From Stratiolaelaps scimitus (lineage: Eukaryota > Arthropoda > Arachnida > Mesostigmata > Laelapidae): a stretch of DNA of 64,000 nucleotides. The notes beneath the pieces are model-generated. The model saw nothing but the letters and a program-made list of their open reading frames with translations. It did no database searches and had not been told where the DNA came from. Numbering within the stretch: position 1 is the first letter of the stretch; each line of letters opens with the position of its first letter. The translations under genes and the position numbers were made by a program. The stretch spans positions 8,154,001-8,218,000 of the forward strand of contig JABWDB010000005.1 of assembly GCA_019614645.1 (NCBI GenBank). Reading direction: 5' to 3'. Below, piece after piece: positions 24,023 to 36,600 of the stretch.

Positions 24023-24510
24023 CGTAGCAGCAATCACTTCGCGACTGACCGAGATGACTAGACATTGGACGATGATGGATCGGCGTGATACTCTCTGCTG
24101 ACTTGCCAACAGGTAACACGGCATCAATCAGTTGGAGCTTTGTTTGCACGTTGAGCTCCGCTACTGCGCCAAGAAACGTGTGCGCTGTGCGAGGAAGAGG
24201 GACGATAACGACAACAACAGCAGCAGTAACGTCTACGGCGTAATAAGTACAACAGCTAGAGGTGTCCATCGCAGAAACGTACCGTACGGGCTGGACACTT
24301 TGTTGTTGTCGTCACATGACGAGGTCGATGGCGAGAATGAAATGCTATCGACGAATGCTATCATTTCTGGAGCCGGCAAAATAAACATGGTCGAACTCGA
24401 AAGCTGGTGAACTATAATATCTGAATCGTACTGGATCGAACTCGTACGGCGCTTCGAAAGACCATGCAGCCAACGGGGCAGCTTAGCGGATTCTGGTAAA
24501 GCTACGATTG
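23988..24510 (-). CDS. Two-exon candidate with phase-matched splice
   Basis: Exon 24510-24283 begins after a very good acceptor (GAATTTTCTAACAG) and ends at donor TACG|GTACGTTTC. It encodes PESAKLPRWLHGLSKRRTS and a Ser/Asp-rich stretch. Exon 24163-23988 follows acceptor CGTTTCTTGGCGCAG in the matching phase (G joins TA) and reads AELNVQTKLQLIDAVLPVG, ending TAA. The upstream start is not located. The second exon overlaps the Lys/Asp/Gly-rich frame, so the true 3' structure is undecided. The family is not recognised. Confidence 0.35.
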
Positions 24511-24959
24511 CTGTTAGAAAATTCAAAACAGGTCTGGTAAAGACGACAAGGCTTCACTCCTCATTTGCTGAGGGTGAGGTGTTCGACAGCGTCAATACTG
24601 AACACCGCCGGAGCACTGGTTGTTTGTGTGGACAATGACCATGATTCCAGGCGGATGCTGATCTCGTGGATTAGCGGTTTGCGATTTGTGCGTTGTTTCC
24701 TTGTGCCACAATCGAGCAACTCTTTATGATTGGTAGCATAACTGTTTTTCGAGCTGACTCTCAGCTGTTCCCCTACCTGACAGGCCTCAGCTCTTAACCT
24801 TTTAGGTATTACTATGAGGACCTGTCGGGGCCACCTTTGCTTATTCTCTTCCTTACTCGTACCTGGCAAGAACCTTCAGATAAAGAAAGATGATAAAGAA
24901 CTCCAAAGATTCTCCGCGTCTGACAGGATTTGAACCGGATTGAACAGGATTGAACAGGA

Positions 24960-25095
24960 TTTGATTTTTAAGCATGTATATAGCAGTTCCGTCAATAAAC
25001 ATTTGTTTGAATTTGAATTTGAATTTGAACCCAACACATACGTCCCTCCGGCCTAGCAGTCCAAGACGCTCACCACTGGACCATCCAGGGGACAT
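24960..25095 (-). mobile_element. tRNA-derived SINE
   Basis: Read on the minus strand from 25095: a tRNA-like head with A box TGGTCCAGTGGTGAGC and, about 50 nt on, B box GGTTCAAATTC. The anticodon-arm-like TTGGACTGCTA resembles tRNA-Ser, but the D-arm also resembles tRNA-Glu. Then come four AAATTC-type repeats and the conserved 3' module AATGTTTATTGACGGAACTG...CATGCTTAA. It has no cloverleaf good enough to be a working tRNA. Two more copies of the 3' module are at 2.7 and 57.9 kb. Confidence 0.7.
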
Positions 25096-25460
25096 AACTA
25101 GCATAACTAGCCATTGGTAGCATAACTAAATATAACAATGAGTTCGTATGTACTGCTAGCTAGCGTAAGACCTACTCGATTGTCTTTGCTAACTTCATCG
25201 AATAATGCAAATCAAACCACCCGTCTAATACCTTAAATAAATTATGGAGGACACGCGATGCGGTTCTCTATTTCTAGATTTGTCATGGAAATTATTATAA
25301 TGATGAACATCGTACTGTTTTCGCATCACATCTAGCTTGTATTGGATTTCGTTACGGATGTACCCAAAACCCATGTGTATATCTTCTCAGCGCCGTCTGT
25401 TGGTCCGCTTTAAACGACCGTAAACGAGCTGAATATAATTGCTGTTGATATTCTTATTAA

Positions 25461-25488
25461 TGTTATTATTATTATTATTATTATTATC
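25461..25488. repeat. (ATT)n microsatellite
   Basis: Nine uninterrupted ATT units in an AT-rich spacer. An open frame on the minus strand turns it into poly-Asn, which is an artefact. Confidence 0.9.
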
Positions 25489-26010
25489 ATCAATGTGCTG
25501 AACTAACAAACAGATATACGCCAGTGTTACGGTGCAGCAAAACGAGAAACTCCACCAGTTTTTCAATAACACCAGTGATTTATTCCGAATGTGGAACTCT
25601 ATTTATCTATGATTGTAGACAATGATTTTCATCCACAGCTGCGATCACCGGTGACAATTTTGCTCGTAGCTCGTTGATTAAATATGACAAATAATTACAT
25701 CCAGTTAATGACCCCTCTTCCGGTATCTCAATGAATTTCGAACCAGCGCTTCTGTCCATTCCTGTGTGGCTACGGCAAAGTGACATTAGGCACTTTTGTT
25801 CATCTATCGAAGCGATCATTTTGCCACATATAATTTTTTCTGTTTTTTTTTTTCAATGTGGACATAATTGCAATGTAGGACAGCAATACTACTCGCCAAG
25901 ACGCAGCAAATCAGATGCGCTCAGGCGAGCTCCTACGCGCAAAACTACAGGCATACATTCATCGGGGAAGTCTACTCAGGATTCAACGTAGTAAAAACCT
26001 ATACATATTG
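25489..26010. other. Non-coding spacer
   Basis: No supported exon or repeat apart from homopolymer runs. Confidence 0.5.
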
Positions 26011-26043
26011 TATTATCAGTATCTGACATGGAATAAAATAGTG
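26011..26043 (-). repeat. Short dispersed repeat shared with the 39.5 kb insertion
   Basis: The reverse complement contains TATTTTATTCCATGTCAGAT, matching TATTTTATTCTATGTCGGAT at about 39.56-39.58 kb. The match extends a few bases on both sides. It probably derives from the 3' end of the same repeat family. Confidence 0.55.
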
Positions 26044-26164
26044 TTATATATATGTATATATATAACATCGGGTACAATGGCAATGCTGTAACGCAGACGT
26101 TGCAATATCTCAGCCGAAGCTCATTGAAAATATTCTTATTCCAATGTGTATTCCATATGCATAT

Positions 26165-26247
26165 ATTGGGTTGCCCCATGAGTAATCTGGGGAATTTTTA
26201 CCTGAAACCAATTCAAAATCCGCAAGGCACCTACGGGACAACCCAAT
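26165..26247. mobile_element. 83-bp mariner-type MITE
   Basis: Terminal inverted repeats ATTGGGTTGCCCCATGAGT (left) and, reading inward from the right, ATTGGGTTGTCCCGTAGGT agree at 15 of 19 positions. TA lies outside each end, as expected for Tc1/mariner insertion. The termini follow the GGGTTG(C/T)CC pattern common in mariner elements. The interior is too short to encode a transposase, so this is an internally deleted, non-autonomous element. Confidence 0.75.
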
Positions 26248-26769
26248 ATAAAGTACTGCTTGGAACGAGGAATTTTTTCTATGACCTTTTTGTCTCTCCG
26301 TTATGCCTATCATGTACTATTCCAGGATAGTTTGCATAGCCTCGAGATAAAATACCATTTTAGCGCAACTTTCGCGTATTGCCTAGTTCTTTTAACCAAA
26401 CTCCGACTCTCTTCTGTTCCCCATTTGCTTTTGTATGAAGACTTTCAGCTAGGTCATAATATTCGAGCAAACCTTATAATTACGATTCATTTGTCGCTGG
26501 GAGACCCCCAGAACTTCTCCCGTCAGGCATTTTTCAGTAGTTATCCGTATGGCATTGGCATTACAAAGGGTTGCGTAATCTTCTAATTACGTATTTACCC
26601 AATCTGTGTCCCTGGATGCTGCGGCGTTCCCGCCTCGAACAGCACGTGTAACTAGCCTTTATTATGTGAGCTAGCTGGCTGTGTACACACACTTTTCAAA
26701 TGGAGAACGATTTAGTCACTGTTCACTAGGACCTGCCAGGATATGCACAATACATCTTAGGTCACGCGC

Positions 26770-26796
26770 ATACATATATATATATATATATATATA
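26770..26796. repeat. (TA)n microsatellite
   Basis: About 13 TA units, roughly 160 bp beyond the stop codon of the single-exon gene at 27-28 kb. Confidence 0.9.
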
Positions 26797-26957
26797 CAAA
26801 ATTCGACTAAAGCAAGTTATCCTAGCGGCTGAGATTTGAATTAGCGAATCGTAATCATATTGTATTTAATATGTATGATAAGTTCGTGGTAAAAATCATA
26901 AAATAAATCAGAACAAAATGGGTACAACGATGACGACTCGTTCAACTTTTGGGTCGT

Positions 26958-28118
26958 TTACATTGCTGCGAGAAGGCTATTAAAACTGTCGTTGTATAGT
27001 TGTAAATAGGATAGCTCTCTAGGTGCGCGCCGACCATTGATCATTCGCAAGGCGCCTTTTTTGAACGGATCATCCTCGGGGTCCTCCAAGGGGCGAGGCA
27101 TATCGTCTCGATCGACAATCCACTCTTCGACATTGATTTTTGGCATAGCGTTCGCATAGTTAGGTTCTCGTTCAAATTCGATTTCGTCCGCACGCACGTA
27201 AAGGTGCGCGTTCGTCATCGGTTCCGGGCAAATGGCCACACTGTCCCTATTGAGTCGAAACTGCTCGCGTACCATTGTACGAAGACTGGCGACAAAGGTG
27301 CCCTTTTTTCGATGTCTACTCTCAATGAAGGGCGTCTCACCCTCTCCGAGTACGACCCAGTACCAGTACGAGCCATCATATCCAACGTTGGCAAACACCC
27401 CCGCGAAGTGCACCATCGCTTGGTAGAACCCGCGTTGCTCTCGAGCCAAGAGGAAGTCCTGGAATTGTAGGTCGCCGAATATGTCCACGTGAAAATTCTG
27501 CCTTATCTCAGCCCAGCGGTGATGAAAACACAATGGTAACGGATCGATGATGTGAGTGCCACCTCGCGCTGTGACTGCCACCTCGGTTACTAGCGCTGCC
27601 CACTCGAGCAGCTGATGAGGAATGGCACAGTCGCATCCAGTATATTCGTCCGGGTCACGGATAAAGCGTACGCCAAAGTGGCGGAACTGTTCCAGAATGT
27701 CGGCTTCGGGCTCGAGCGAGGCGAGCTCAGCGGTGTCATTGGCTCCGTCATCAGTGGACGAAAATGCGCTAAGCTGTTCATTCGAGCCAGTGAACCTCTC
27801 CGGATGCTCCTCGTCGGACGCTTCACTGCCGCCAAAGCCTATCTCGGAAAACTTGCCACTGAGGCTGCGATAGTCAGAATCGGTTGCGACGTCGCCGCTG
27901 GTGCTCCTCCATGGCGAGCTAACCGGTGATATCGCAGCCAGATTTAGCGATTCGATTGCCTTCTGAAGATTGCTCTGGCATCCGCCTAACGAGCCAGATG
28001 AGTCTAGCGACGTTTTGAAAGCGAGCGATGACGACGACGCCGCCGAGTTCTCGGATATCAACATGTCGAGCGCAGTCGAGGATCGAGGAAGCAGCAATGA
28101 TGAAGGGAATTCGTCCAT
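26958..28118 (-). CDS. Single-exon gene for a 386-residue protein of unknown family
   Basis: The first in-frame ATG is at 28118 (MDEFPSSLL); the frame runs to TAA at 26958. Residues 1 to about 130 are Ser-rich and probably disordered (SENSAASSSS, SSPWRSTSGD). From about 135 the protein looks folded, with many aromatics and conserved-looking blocks: LEQFRHFGVRFIRDPDEY, CDCAIPHQLLEWA, PLCFHHRWAEIRQNFHVDIF, GYDGSYWYWVVLGEGETPF. The C-terminus is charged (RPLEDPEDDPFKKG) and ends SLLAAM. No signal peptide or membrane segment is seen. Unlike its neighbours it has no coding intron, which could mean an old retrocopy or simply an intronless gene. An acceptor-like AAAAG just upstream allows a 5' UTR intron. 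I do not recognise the family. Confidence 0.75.
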   Translation of the reverse strand: MDEFPSSLLLPRSSTALDMLISENSAASSSSLAFKTSLDSSGSLGGCQSNLQKAIESLNLAAISPVSSPWRSTSGDVATDSDYRSLSGKFSEIGFGGSEASDEEHPERFTGSNEQLSAFSSTDDGANDTAELASLEPEADILEQFRHFGVRFIRDPDEYTGCDCAIPHQLLEWAALVTEVAVTARGGTHIIDPLPLCFHHRWAEIRQNFHVDIFGDLQFQDFLLAREQRGFYQAMVHFAGVFANVGYDGSYWYWVVLGEGETPFIESRHRKKGTFVASLRTMVREQFRLNRDSVAICPEPMTNAHLYVRADEIEFEREPNYANAMPKINVEEWIVDRDDMPRPLEDPEDDPFKKGALRMINGRRAPRELSYLQLYNDSFNSLLAAM

Positions 28119-29909
28119 CGTATCAGAGGTTTGCCACACTCCTTTTGATTACGAGAGGCCAGGCCAAAGGCTAGACACTCACCCACTCGAATAACGCACG
28201 GATCGACTAAGACTCGGGCTCACTTCGCTCGCTCATGCGGTGCCAAGATGTCGTCGACGCGACGGCATCATCAAATCAGCTACAACGTACTGCCATGAAC
28301 ACAGAGCCGCAAAACGTCCCTGGGATCATCGCTGCGGTTGGTCGCCGCTAGCTTCGTGTGTGTGCTTGCATCTGTCTAGGTTTGAAGCAGGTTTGGTCTG
28401 CAACTCCTCACCTCGTCGTTGTCGTACACGCCGCATGTTGACACGGTCGCACGGGGCTGCCCTCGCTGTCAGATCGAGCCGGGCATCGAAACAGTTTTGA
28501 CGGAGCACCGGCCTCATGGTACATCATTCCTGTGGCTCACTTTACACGTTCGCACACAATACGCGCAGATTGACAAAGTGACAACGAGCGGCCCCGTTAC
28601 GAGTTTGTCACGTGAACGAATTGGCAGTAATGTCTTCGATAGTGGCTTGCAGTGTGAAACGGTGCTTGTAGTGCACGCTGAAGGAGAGTCTATATCTAAA
28701 TTTTCTATTTCGATAGAGGTCTGGGAGAAAATGCCTAACGCACAGCGATTTCACGAATGATTGTTTACCGATAGGATGGGGGTAAAATTCACCCGCGCCC
28801 CCAAGGGGGTGTTCTTGAGCGTTCTCTAGCCCGCGCCGCTGAATTCTTGTGAATCATCATTTCCTCGACCAGTAGCGCGTCATCATATTGACCCCTACGA
28901 GGGTCCCCAAAAGGTTCTCTCTGTTGAATTCAATTCAAGAACACCTTTATTTAAGCCAAAATGTGGGGGGGGGGCTATATTCAATATCGTAATTCGACTC
29001 ATACACTGCTCGCTGTCGCAGTTTGAGTACTGTAGTTGTTGCCACCGCCATGGTTAATATTATTACGTTATTATTGTACATCTATATACATGCACATGTG
29101 CTTGATTCAATTCTCAGAACAGTCAGGGAAGACGCTAGGTATACAGATCAGCCAGTATTGGTGCTCATCAGAGTTGTGGTCTACTCTTAGTCGTTAACGA
29201 GTAACGCTAGGTCATCAGCAGAAGCAGCGCAATGCGATTACTTCCTACTGGTGTTTCTACATCTAGCACTCAAGCCATAGACCGGTTTGGAGAGTATAAG
29301 GCACAAAACTAGCTCCTGCAGGACATCGATCGTGACGTCGCAACTCGACGAGTCTCCAAGCAGGATCTTGCGGTTCCCTAGGTAGCTAGCCAGAGTGCGG
29401 CCGATATAGGGGTTATCACCCTCTTCTTCAAAGTCTCTAGCACCAGTCCCCATTGAGTTAACGCTATTCGTAATATATATATATATATATATCTGCAGAA
29501 AGTGACAACAATCTTCAGCTTATACCCCACCTAAATGACTCAGGGACGAAGGTTTCTACAGATATGTATAAAATACACAGAAAAACGGTATAAGCACTCG
29601 CTTTAATCCAATTTATTATTTGGCTCATCATTATATTCGAAATATCGCATAGCACACCCGTGCCGAATTATTGCCCGCACAACGTTGCCTTCGCGCGGGT
29701 CGGGTAGCACAAGTGCTGCTCTCGCGCTCAACGTGCACAATCTAATTTTCGAGTTTGTTCCACATGATTTCACTCAATTGTCGCTCGCTCTCACATACAC
29801 TTGTCCACATGCATAGACCACTGGCAAATTCAACGCAAGTTGCGAAAAAAAAATAGCTAAAAAATCAGAGTTGTCCCCTTCGCCGCATCTCAGAGGACAC
29901 CACAAATGC

Positions 29910-29911
<2 letters not shown>

Positions 29912-29953
<42 letters not shown>
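29912..29953. repeat. (TA)n microsatellite
   Basis: About 20 uninterrupted TA units. Confidence 0.95.
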
Positions 29954-29955
<2 letters not shown>

Positions 29956-31835
29956 TGCTATTGCTGTTGGTAGTGGCAAACAATCTCCATTTTTCCATTG
30001 GCCTACGTGCTGAAGCTATACGGTAGAGCTGTCCCGTTGCAGAACTATCCACAAGAATATGCGACCTAGGTAGAAAACAAGAAGAGGGCTGACTCCGTCA
30101 TTAAGGTAGCTTGTCCATTTGAATCTGGGAGCGCCATTAACACTTATACAATCGCCTGCTACCAGAGACGTTCAAGCTTCACGATGCTCCCTATTACCAG
30201 CGGATCACGGGCAGTCAGTCATGCGTTATAAATAATAATGTTGGCGCTTCTTGGTGTCTCAGCCCAAGGAGAAGTCAAGCTCAAATTGTGGTTTACCTGA
30301 GGAGTTGCATTCACGTAGTGCGTTAGCTATTCTTCAATACAAATTATGTCTCGGCGAACCAGTGACTTCAGTTCAGCGGAATAAGAGAAGCTTATCCTTC
30401 GGCAAAACATCATCGACGACACATTAATCAAAGTCACCACCCAATTCGTGTACACCCAGTTGCCGGAACCGAATGACAGCTCAGTTCCATTAGTGGCTCG
30501 GATCATACCTCAGGTGATCCTTGAACCACGCGATTGTCACTGAATCAATCTCGGGTGTCTCCGGTGCTTCTCCGGCAGCAAATTTCAAAATACTCACATC
30601 AACTAATCGATAGGAAAATTTATAAATTTATGGCACAACCTAATATCTCTGCTGTACCGGGTGATTTTCTACAACGGCTCGTAGGACAGGTCAGGTGACC
30701 GTGTGATACCCGGTGAACTATATCTTCATCTTGGTACTAACTACGGCTGGAAAACAGGCGATTTCGTCTCGTTTTGCTCAAACTGGCAGTTACGTTTGCT
30801 CGATTTGCATAAGTATTACCGCGTCCCTGGACCACCACCCCTCCCTTACCTGATCCGTATCTGAAAACCGTCCCAAGGCTTTTGGCGCCTTTTTCAACAT
30901 GCTTTTGCAACCCGCCTGCGCGCCCGCCCTCGCCGCACAGATGCTGACATGTGAGCTCGGAACATGAGCAAAAATCGCACGTTGATGCTAACCGCTATTA
31001 GCTAAAAATTACCGTTTAGGTTGTTGGTTATTCGCTGCCTCACGGTAACGCTGGGTGACTTCATAGTGAACGCGTAAGTTGAACTGTGTGCGCCGTAAAA
31101 ACAACGGCGTTCCCCCTCTTCTGTTAACCATAGCCAATCGGACTATTTATTTTATTAATATTTATATATATATATATATATAGCAAAGGGCCAACAGTAG
31201 CAGTATACAACAAGTTCACTAGCTGGTCCACCGCTAAGTAGTACTACTAGAATAGAAGACTATCTTTTGTCCTTGTCGACGACGTCGATATATGTGAAAT
31301 TCATACCTATTCTCAACTGTCCATGTATGTGCTTTGCCCTCATCGGGCCAGCCTGAAATTGACGATTAGAATTAGACATAGGCGTAATCAAGTGTAAGCA
31401 TAATATCCATCACTCACATTTTCGATTCACGATCGTACAGTTAATAAAATGGTCATAAAAAAGATCAGGCACTTAGTTAATCGTTGGTTCATCCTCTCCC
31501 TCTTGCGCGCTAGCAAAGCCTCTCATCCTATTATTGCGTATCTAGTTCGTCATACAGTTACACATACACACACACACACACACGTTCTTTCGTAAGCATC
31601 ACCATTTCACTCGACTACTTCGACATCGAAGCAAGCCATCGAACTACGAATGCATAATAATATTTGTACGTATTTACGCCATTTCAACCCGTGATCGTAT
31701 TGCGACGTCTGCCCCGTGGGCGATCTCTACGTAGCTGGAAATACGTTGAAATAGCGACCCCTCATACCCCGATGCATGCCCCGTCTGCCCTTGTCGCAAT
31801 TTGATTAGCACCATTACATCCATACGCATGTTTCC

Positions 31836-31839
<4 letters not shown>

Positions 31840-31881
<42 letters not shown>
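31840..31881. repeat. (TA)n microsatellite
   Basis: About 20 uninterrupted AT units. Flanking open frames translate it as Tyr-Ile repeats. Confidence 0.95.
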
Positions 31882-31884
<3 letters not shown>

Positions 31885-33149
31885 TTGTTCAAACTCTCGC
31901 GTCAACGTCGTGGATTGCATCTAAAGGGTGGCTGTGCCCCCTGTGTTCATTCTACCGTGTTCGATCAAAGTTGGGTTCCGTGGACTGGGTCGGCAGATTC
32001 GAAACCAGATGCAAGAATATATATGTATATATAAAGCTCACGAACTATAACCGCCGTGTGATATCATTCTCTCTACGAACTAAAAACTTGAAACTGTCTC
32101 CAACGAACCCTCACCGGATCACCAAAATAGTTGAATTCCAGTCGAGTTTCGACGTGAAGGCAATCTCAGGCGTTGTGTTGCTCTTTTCTAGCTATTCGTT
32201 CCACATGCTACTTCAAACCTAGGCGTTCCAGCCTGAAATTCACCTTTGCTATGGCAAACCCTCCCGGGATCCGCTAACCTGAATAGTATCAAGGGTAACA
32301 GGTTTTGCCGTAGGGTATTGCTGAATAAAAAGATTATTACAAGTTCAACTTGTTATATAAGATAACTCATTATATGCTCATTATATAATTCGATTTCTGC
32401 TTAATTTTCTCGTTATTGAATTACGATATCAAGGTATTTCCCCAACTGCTACCACTGCGTGCTAACAATGGCACGACAAAAACATCTTGAAAAATTTGTA
32501 CTTAATGCGCTTTGCCGCTGGAATAAATACTATTCCAGAGATTACATGTTACTGAAAACCTGAAAATAATTCCACCAAAGTAAATGTAGTTTTTTTTTTT
32601 GCTGACGCTAATCATTTACGCGCGGTAAACTCTACAGGGTGATTCACACAAAATTGGTTAGTTCGCAGGCAAAATTTCCCTGAAATATTGCTGTTTCCTT
32701 ATTCCCGTAAAAACTGAATAAACAGCGACTTTTTAATCATCCTGTACATATGCACCCTATATCTACACCCTGTATATATATATATATATATATACTACTG
32801 CCCTAGCTTTAAAATTTTCCCAACAGAAGTAGAGAACATAACGACAAATGGACACGTCACCCACTCATCATAAGGTAATCTTCATCATTAATGAACAAGC
32901 CCCGTTTCTCGAAGCACGTGAGCAATACCTCCATGCTCTTTCGAGGAAACTCTCTCTGACGCTCTCTGACTCTCTCGCTCTGTCTCTCTCTCTGTGTCTG
33001 CTTGAGTGGCGGTTACCATTCACCGTTGGCACGTCATTAATGTACACACTGCTGGTCATCCAGTAGGTGGTGAATTGTTCGTATTTCATTTTGCCACTAG
33101 TTAGAACCGCCTATACCTAATCGAACAGTCCAGTCAATCATTCAGCTAA

Positions 33150-33155
33150 TTTAAT
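33150..33155 (-). terminator. Possible polyadenylation signal of the MAP kinase kinase gene
   Basis: ATTAAA on the minus strand, about 525 nt beyond the stop codon at 33680. The intervening sequence is moderately GC-rich with no better signal noticed. Position and motif are compatible with the 3' end, but this is not proven. Confidence 0.25.
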
Positions 33156-33679
33156 AAGGCACCTAATTAATTGTGGGAGGCTTTCGGTCGAGCCGCCCCG
33201 AGCGCGCTGTGGGGTGTCGCCGCTATGACGGCGGATATAACCATTCCATGTCTCTCGAGCGTTTCCGTGCATTGATTGCCGATTGTGAGCCGTAAGCCGC
33301 CTAGGCCGCTGACAGCTGCTGCTTTGATTGGTTGACCTAGTCCGACTTGTAGCTTTGGCGGGGTCGCAAGCTTCAACTCGAGTTGATTGACATTGAAATA
33401 ATAAGCTTGTGGGCAGACAGGTCTTCTTTGCTTCTTGACAGCCCTTGATTGGCTTCGATGTTCTCTCGACGTTTGCAGTGCCGAGGTGCCGTTTGCTTTT
33501 TGTCGGAGGATAGTACACATGGATTGGGGAGAGCATGTGCCCATGGTTACGTGGCACACGATCGCCCTGGCCTTCAATTGGACTCGCTGAGCGTCCAGCA
33601 GACGAAATTATTTCCTCAATCGGACGTCCAGGGTCGTTGTCGTTCTATCCGTGCCAACGATCGATTGTATCAGCGGTCT

Positions 33680-36600
33680 TCAACCCATAAGATTAATGAC
33701 CTTGTCAGCAAAGTCCGAGATGTCATTATCTTTGTTGGTTTTGAGGAATTCGGCGTCCAATAGGGCTGGATATCGGGGCCGAAGATCGCGGTCCTTCTGC
33801 AGACTGAAAGCGAATTCGATGAACACGTTCAAGTACAAGAAGCTGCTCTTTGATGCTGCCAACTGGTATGAATATTAAATCATATTCTGACATTACTGAA
33901 CAGAGTGCACTACTGTCGGCAGCTAAATTTTGAAATCGTAGCTCACCGAGCATTAAACTTAAGTCGTCTTGACAGACAAACAAAGGAAATCAACCAAGGT
34001 TAACTAAGTGTACCCATACCATAGCGCTATGAATTCCTCGTACTGTGGCGAAAACTGCTCTGCCGGCAGACGAGGTGGATCGTTCTGTACGACTTGCTTT
34101 AGCTGTTCGAACACGTTCTTGGTCGCGGCGTATGGGAATCGCCCAATAGACAGCTCCATCTAAAACGCAGTGTAGAATCAATGAGTAAAGCTTCAGTTTA
34201 GGGAAAACAGCGGAGAAGTATCCTGTTTAATGTGGCGCACCCTCAGCTCGACGCATGCTAGTACAATCGCATAGGATAGGAAATTAAATTTAAATCTCGT
34301 CTGCGACTTCTGCTTAAAACTGCCCCACATTAAGAGTGGACGACAAATGCATTTTGAGACGACTTACCATAGTTATTCCGAAGCTCCATACATCTGAACG
34401 GACATCGTACTTGGCGCCTATCTCAGCCTGGATGCGCTCCGGCTGGAACCGATCGCCAATAAACATTGCCAAATAATACAAGTTAGTCTTAAGATTTACA
34501 ACAAGTATAAAGCTAATCATGCGATTGATGACGAGAGATATAAATGACACGCTCACACAGCCGGTGTCGATTCGAAGCGCCGTCGCAGAATTCGTCCATT
34601 TCGAAAATGTCACATGTTTGTGAGAATGAATGCTTAGAATCATCTTACCGGCATGTACGGTTTGCAGCCAAGATTCGTGCCAGCGACGGAGTCTACCATT
34701 TGGCCAGAAATGCCGAAATCACACAACTTGACATCGCCCTGCTTGTTGATCAGAACGTTCGACGGCTTCACATCTCTGAAACAGCATCGCCAAAAAGAAA
34801 AGCGTTCGAAAGAATATTTGAATAGAAACTGAAACACTGGCGACAGACAGACGGATTTTGTAGCCGGTCCCGTGCTCAGCCATGCGATTTCTTTGCGTAA
34901 GAACTGAAATCTCTCTCTCTCTCTCGGAGGTGGCAGAGGCTATGCGAATACGAAAAAGTGGGCAAATGTCCCCACACGACGATCGCAACCAAATCATTTC
35001 GTGAGTCCTCACCAATTGGAGCTACTAGTATTAAACCGAAGACTTCCGCTCCATAGGGAGCATGCGGAAATGCTCAAGGTCACCTGTTCTATTGGCGTAT
35101 TTTGCGAAGAAACTAAACTTGAAGCAATAAGCTAGTAGCAATAATGCATTATAATAAACTATTAATTTCAACGATAATACGCGCGTTGTACGTAGCCCGT
35201 GTAGGCGTGTATAGCCATATACACGATTTTCTTGAGAGATACCGTGTTGTATATTCGTTTGATGTTGCTCTGGTTAGCGTTGCGCTATTTCATTCATTTG
35301 TTGCAACTGTGAAGTTGCTAACAGCGTTACGAGCGTTTCGTCACACCAATGTTTTACCTGTGCATGATATTCCACGTGCTTTTGAGATAGTCGAGAGCCG
35401 CGACGATGCTGTAGGCGATTCGGCCTAGAACCGGCTCTGGTATTCCCTTGAGATGCTCGAACGCCGTACGGTAGAACTTGTCCAGTGAGGTGTCCATTAC
35501 CTGTGGGATAGCAGGCGACGCCGATGCATAATCGGCAGAACAAGTCGAGAAATGAGAAATGCTTTTGTCACCAACGACTATGATTTTATTACGCTTTATC
35601 ATCATTATGATGTTGTGCTTATACAGCGTTGCTTCATATCGTTTTTGATAGTGTCTCACCTCCATACAAATCCAGATATCGCCATCACGAAAGAATGCCC
35701 CATAGAAGTGCACTGTGTACGGAGATCGGGCTTTCATGTTCACGCTTAAATCCATCAACGCTCCACGTTTCTCAGCTTCGTCGAAGGTGTACGTGATTCG
35801 CTAGAGATGAGGGAGAGATAGAGAGAGAGAGGAAGTTGAGAACATACCGTGCACGTTAGTATATCCGCATTGAAGCGCTTTCAGCTGGGCCTCCAACGTC
35901 GACCAGTTACAAACGCACGCTCGTGTGCAAAATGTCAGTATAATTCTTTCTTTTGATCATTATTCCCTACTTGGTCATTGCACGCAAACCGAGTTCCGTT
36001 ATCACAAATTTGTGGCCACGTGCATATATATAAATATATACCCTTGGTTTCACTCGCCGCATTTACTTATAGCTTACACTGCTCTTACCTTAACGGCCAT
36101 GTCCGTGCCGGTAGGGCAGTGTTTCATCTGTTCCACGACCCCGTAGGCTCCTCGGCCGAGCTCCCGAACAGCTTTGAGCTCATCCGCTTCGACTGTAACC
36201 TCTTCGCCATCCTTCAGGCGAATTCGAGCTACCGAATCGAGGTTTGGCGGGGCGCTGCCACGAAAAACAGCAACGCGATCCAACGTTAGAATGGCAACAA
36301 AATTCCATCGCAGTATTTTTTTTTTTAGCACAAAACTGCCGGAAAAAACAACGATCCTGAGGAATCGTCTTATGATACTTCCGGGAGGATAGAATTATTT
36401 AGAGATGCCACTAATTCCTAATCACTCTCCCCTAACTACTCCGTCATCAAAGCTACTTACTGTACTACGTAGGATTTTTGCGTCATTCGAATGGCCAAAA
36501 ATTAGCACATTCGTATGATACGCCGATTGATATAGCAACCGAAATTAATTCGAATAAGCGGGATGATATTGCAAAGACAATTGCTACAAATTTCTTTCTC

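Larger units (their letters stand above)
28119..33149. other. 5-kb gene-poor spacer
   Basis: The first 450 bp are CpG-rich and probably include the promoter and 5' UTR of the minus-strand gene ending at 28118. The remainder is AT-rich with several (TA)n tracts (29.47, 29.91, 31.16, 31.84, 32.77 kb) and a (CA)n tract at 31.56 kb. No supported exons were found. Confidence 0.55.

Noticed and set aside
33138..33577. Two minus-strand frames of about 138 codons just beyond the kinase stop
   Set aside because: They lie in the presumed 3' UTR of the MAP kinase kinase, overlap each other and lack a protein signature.
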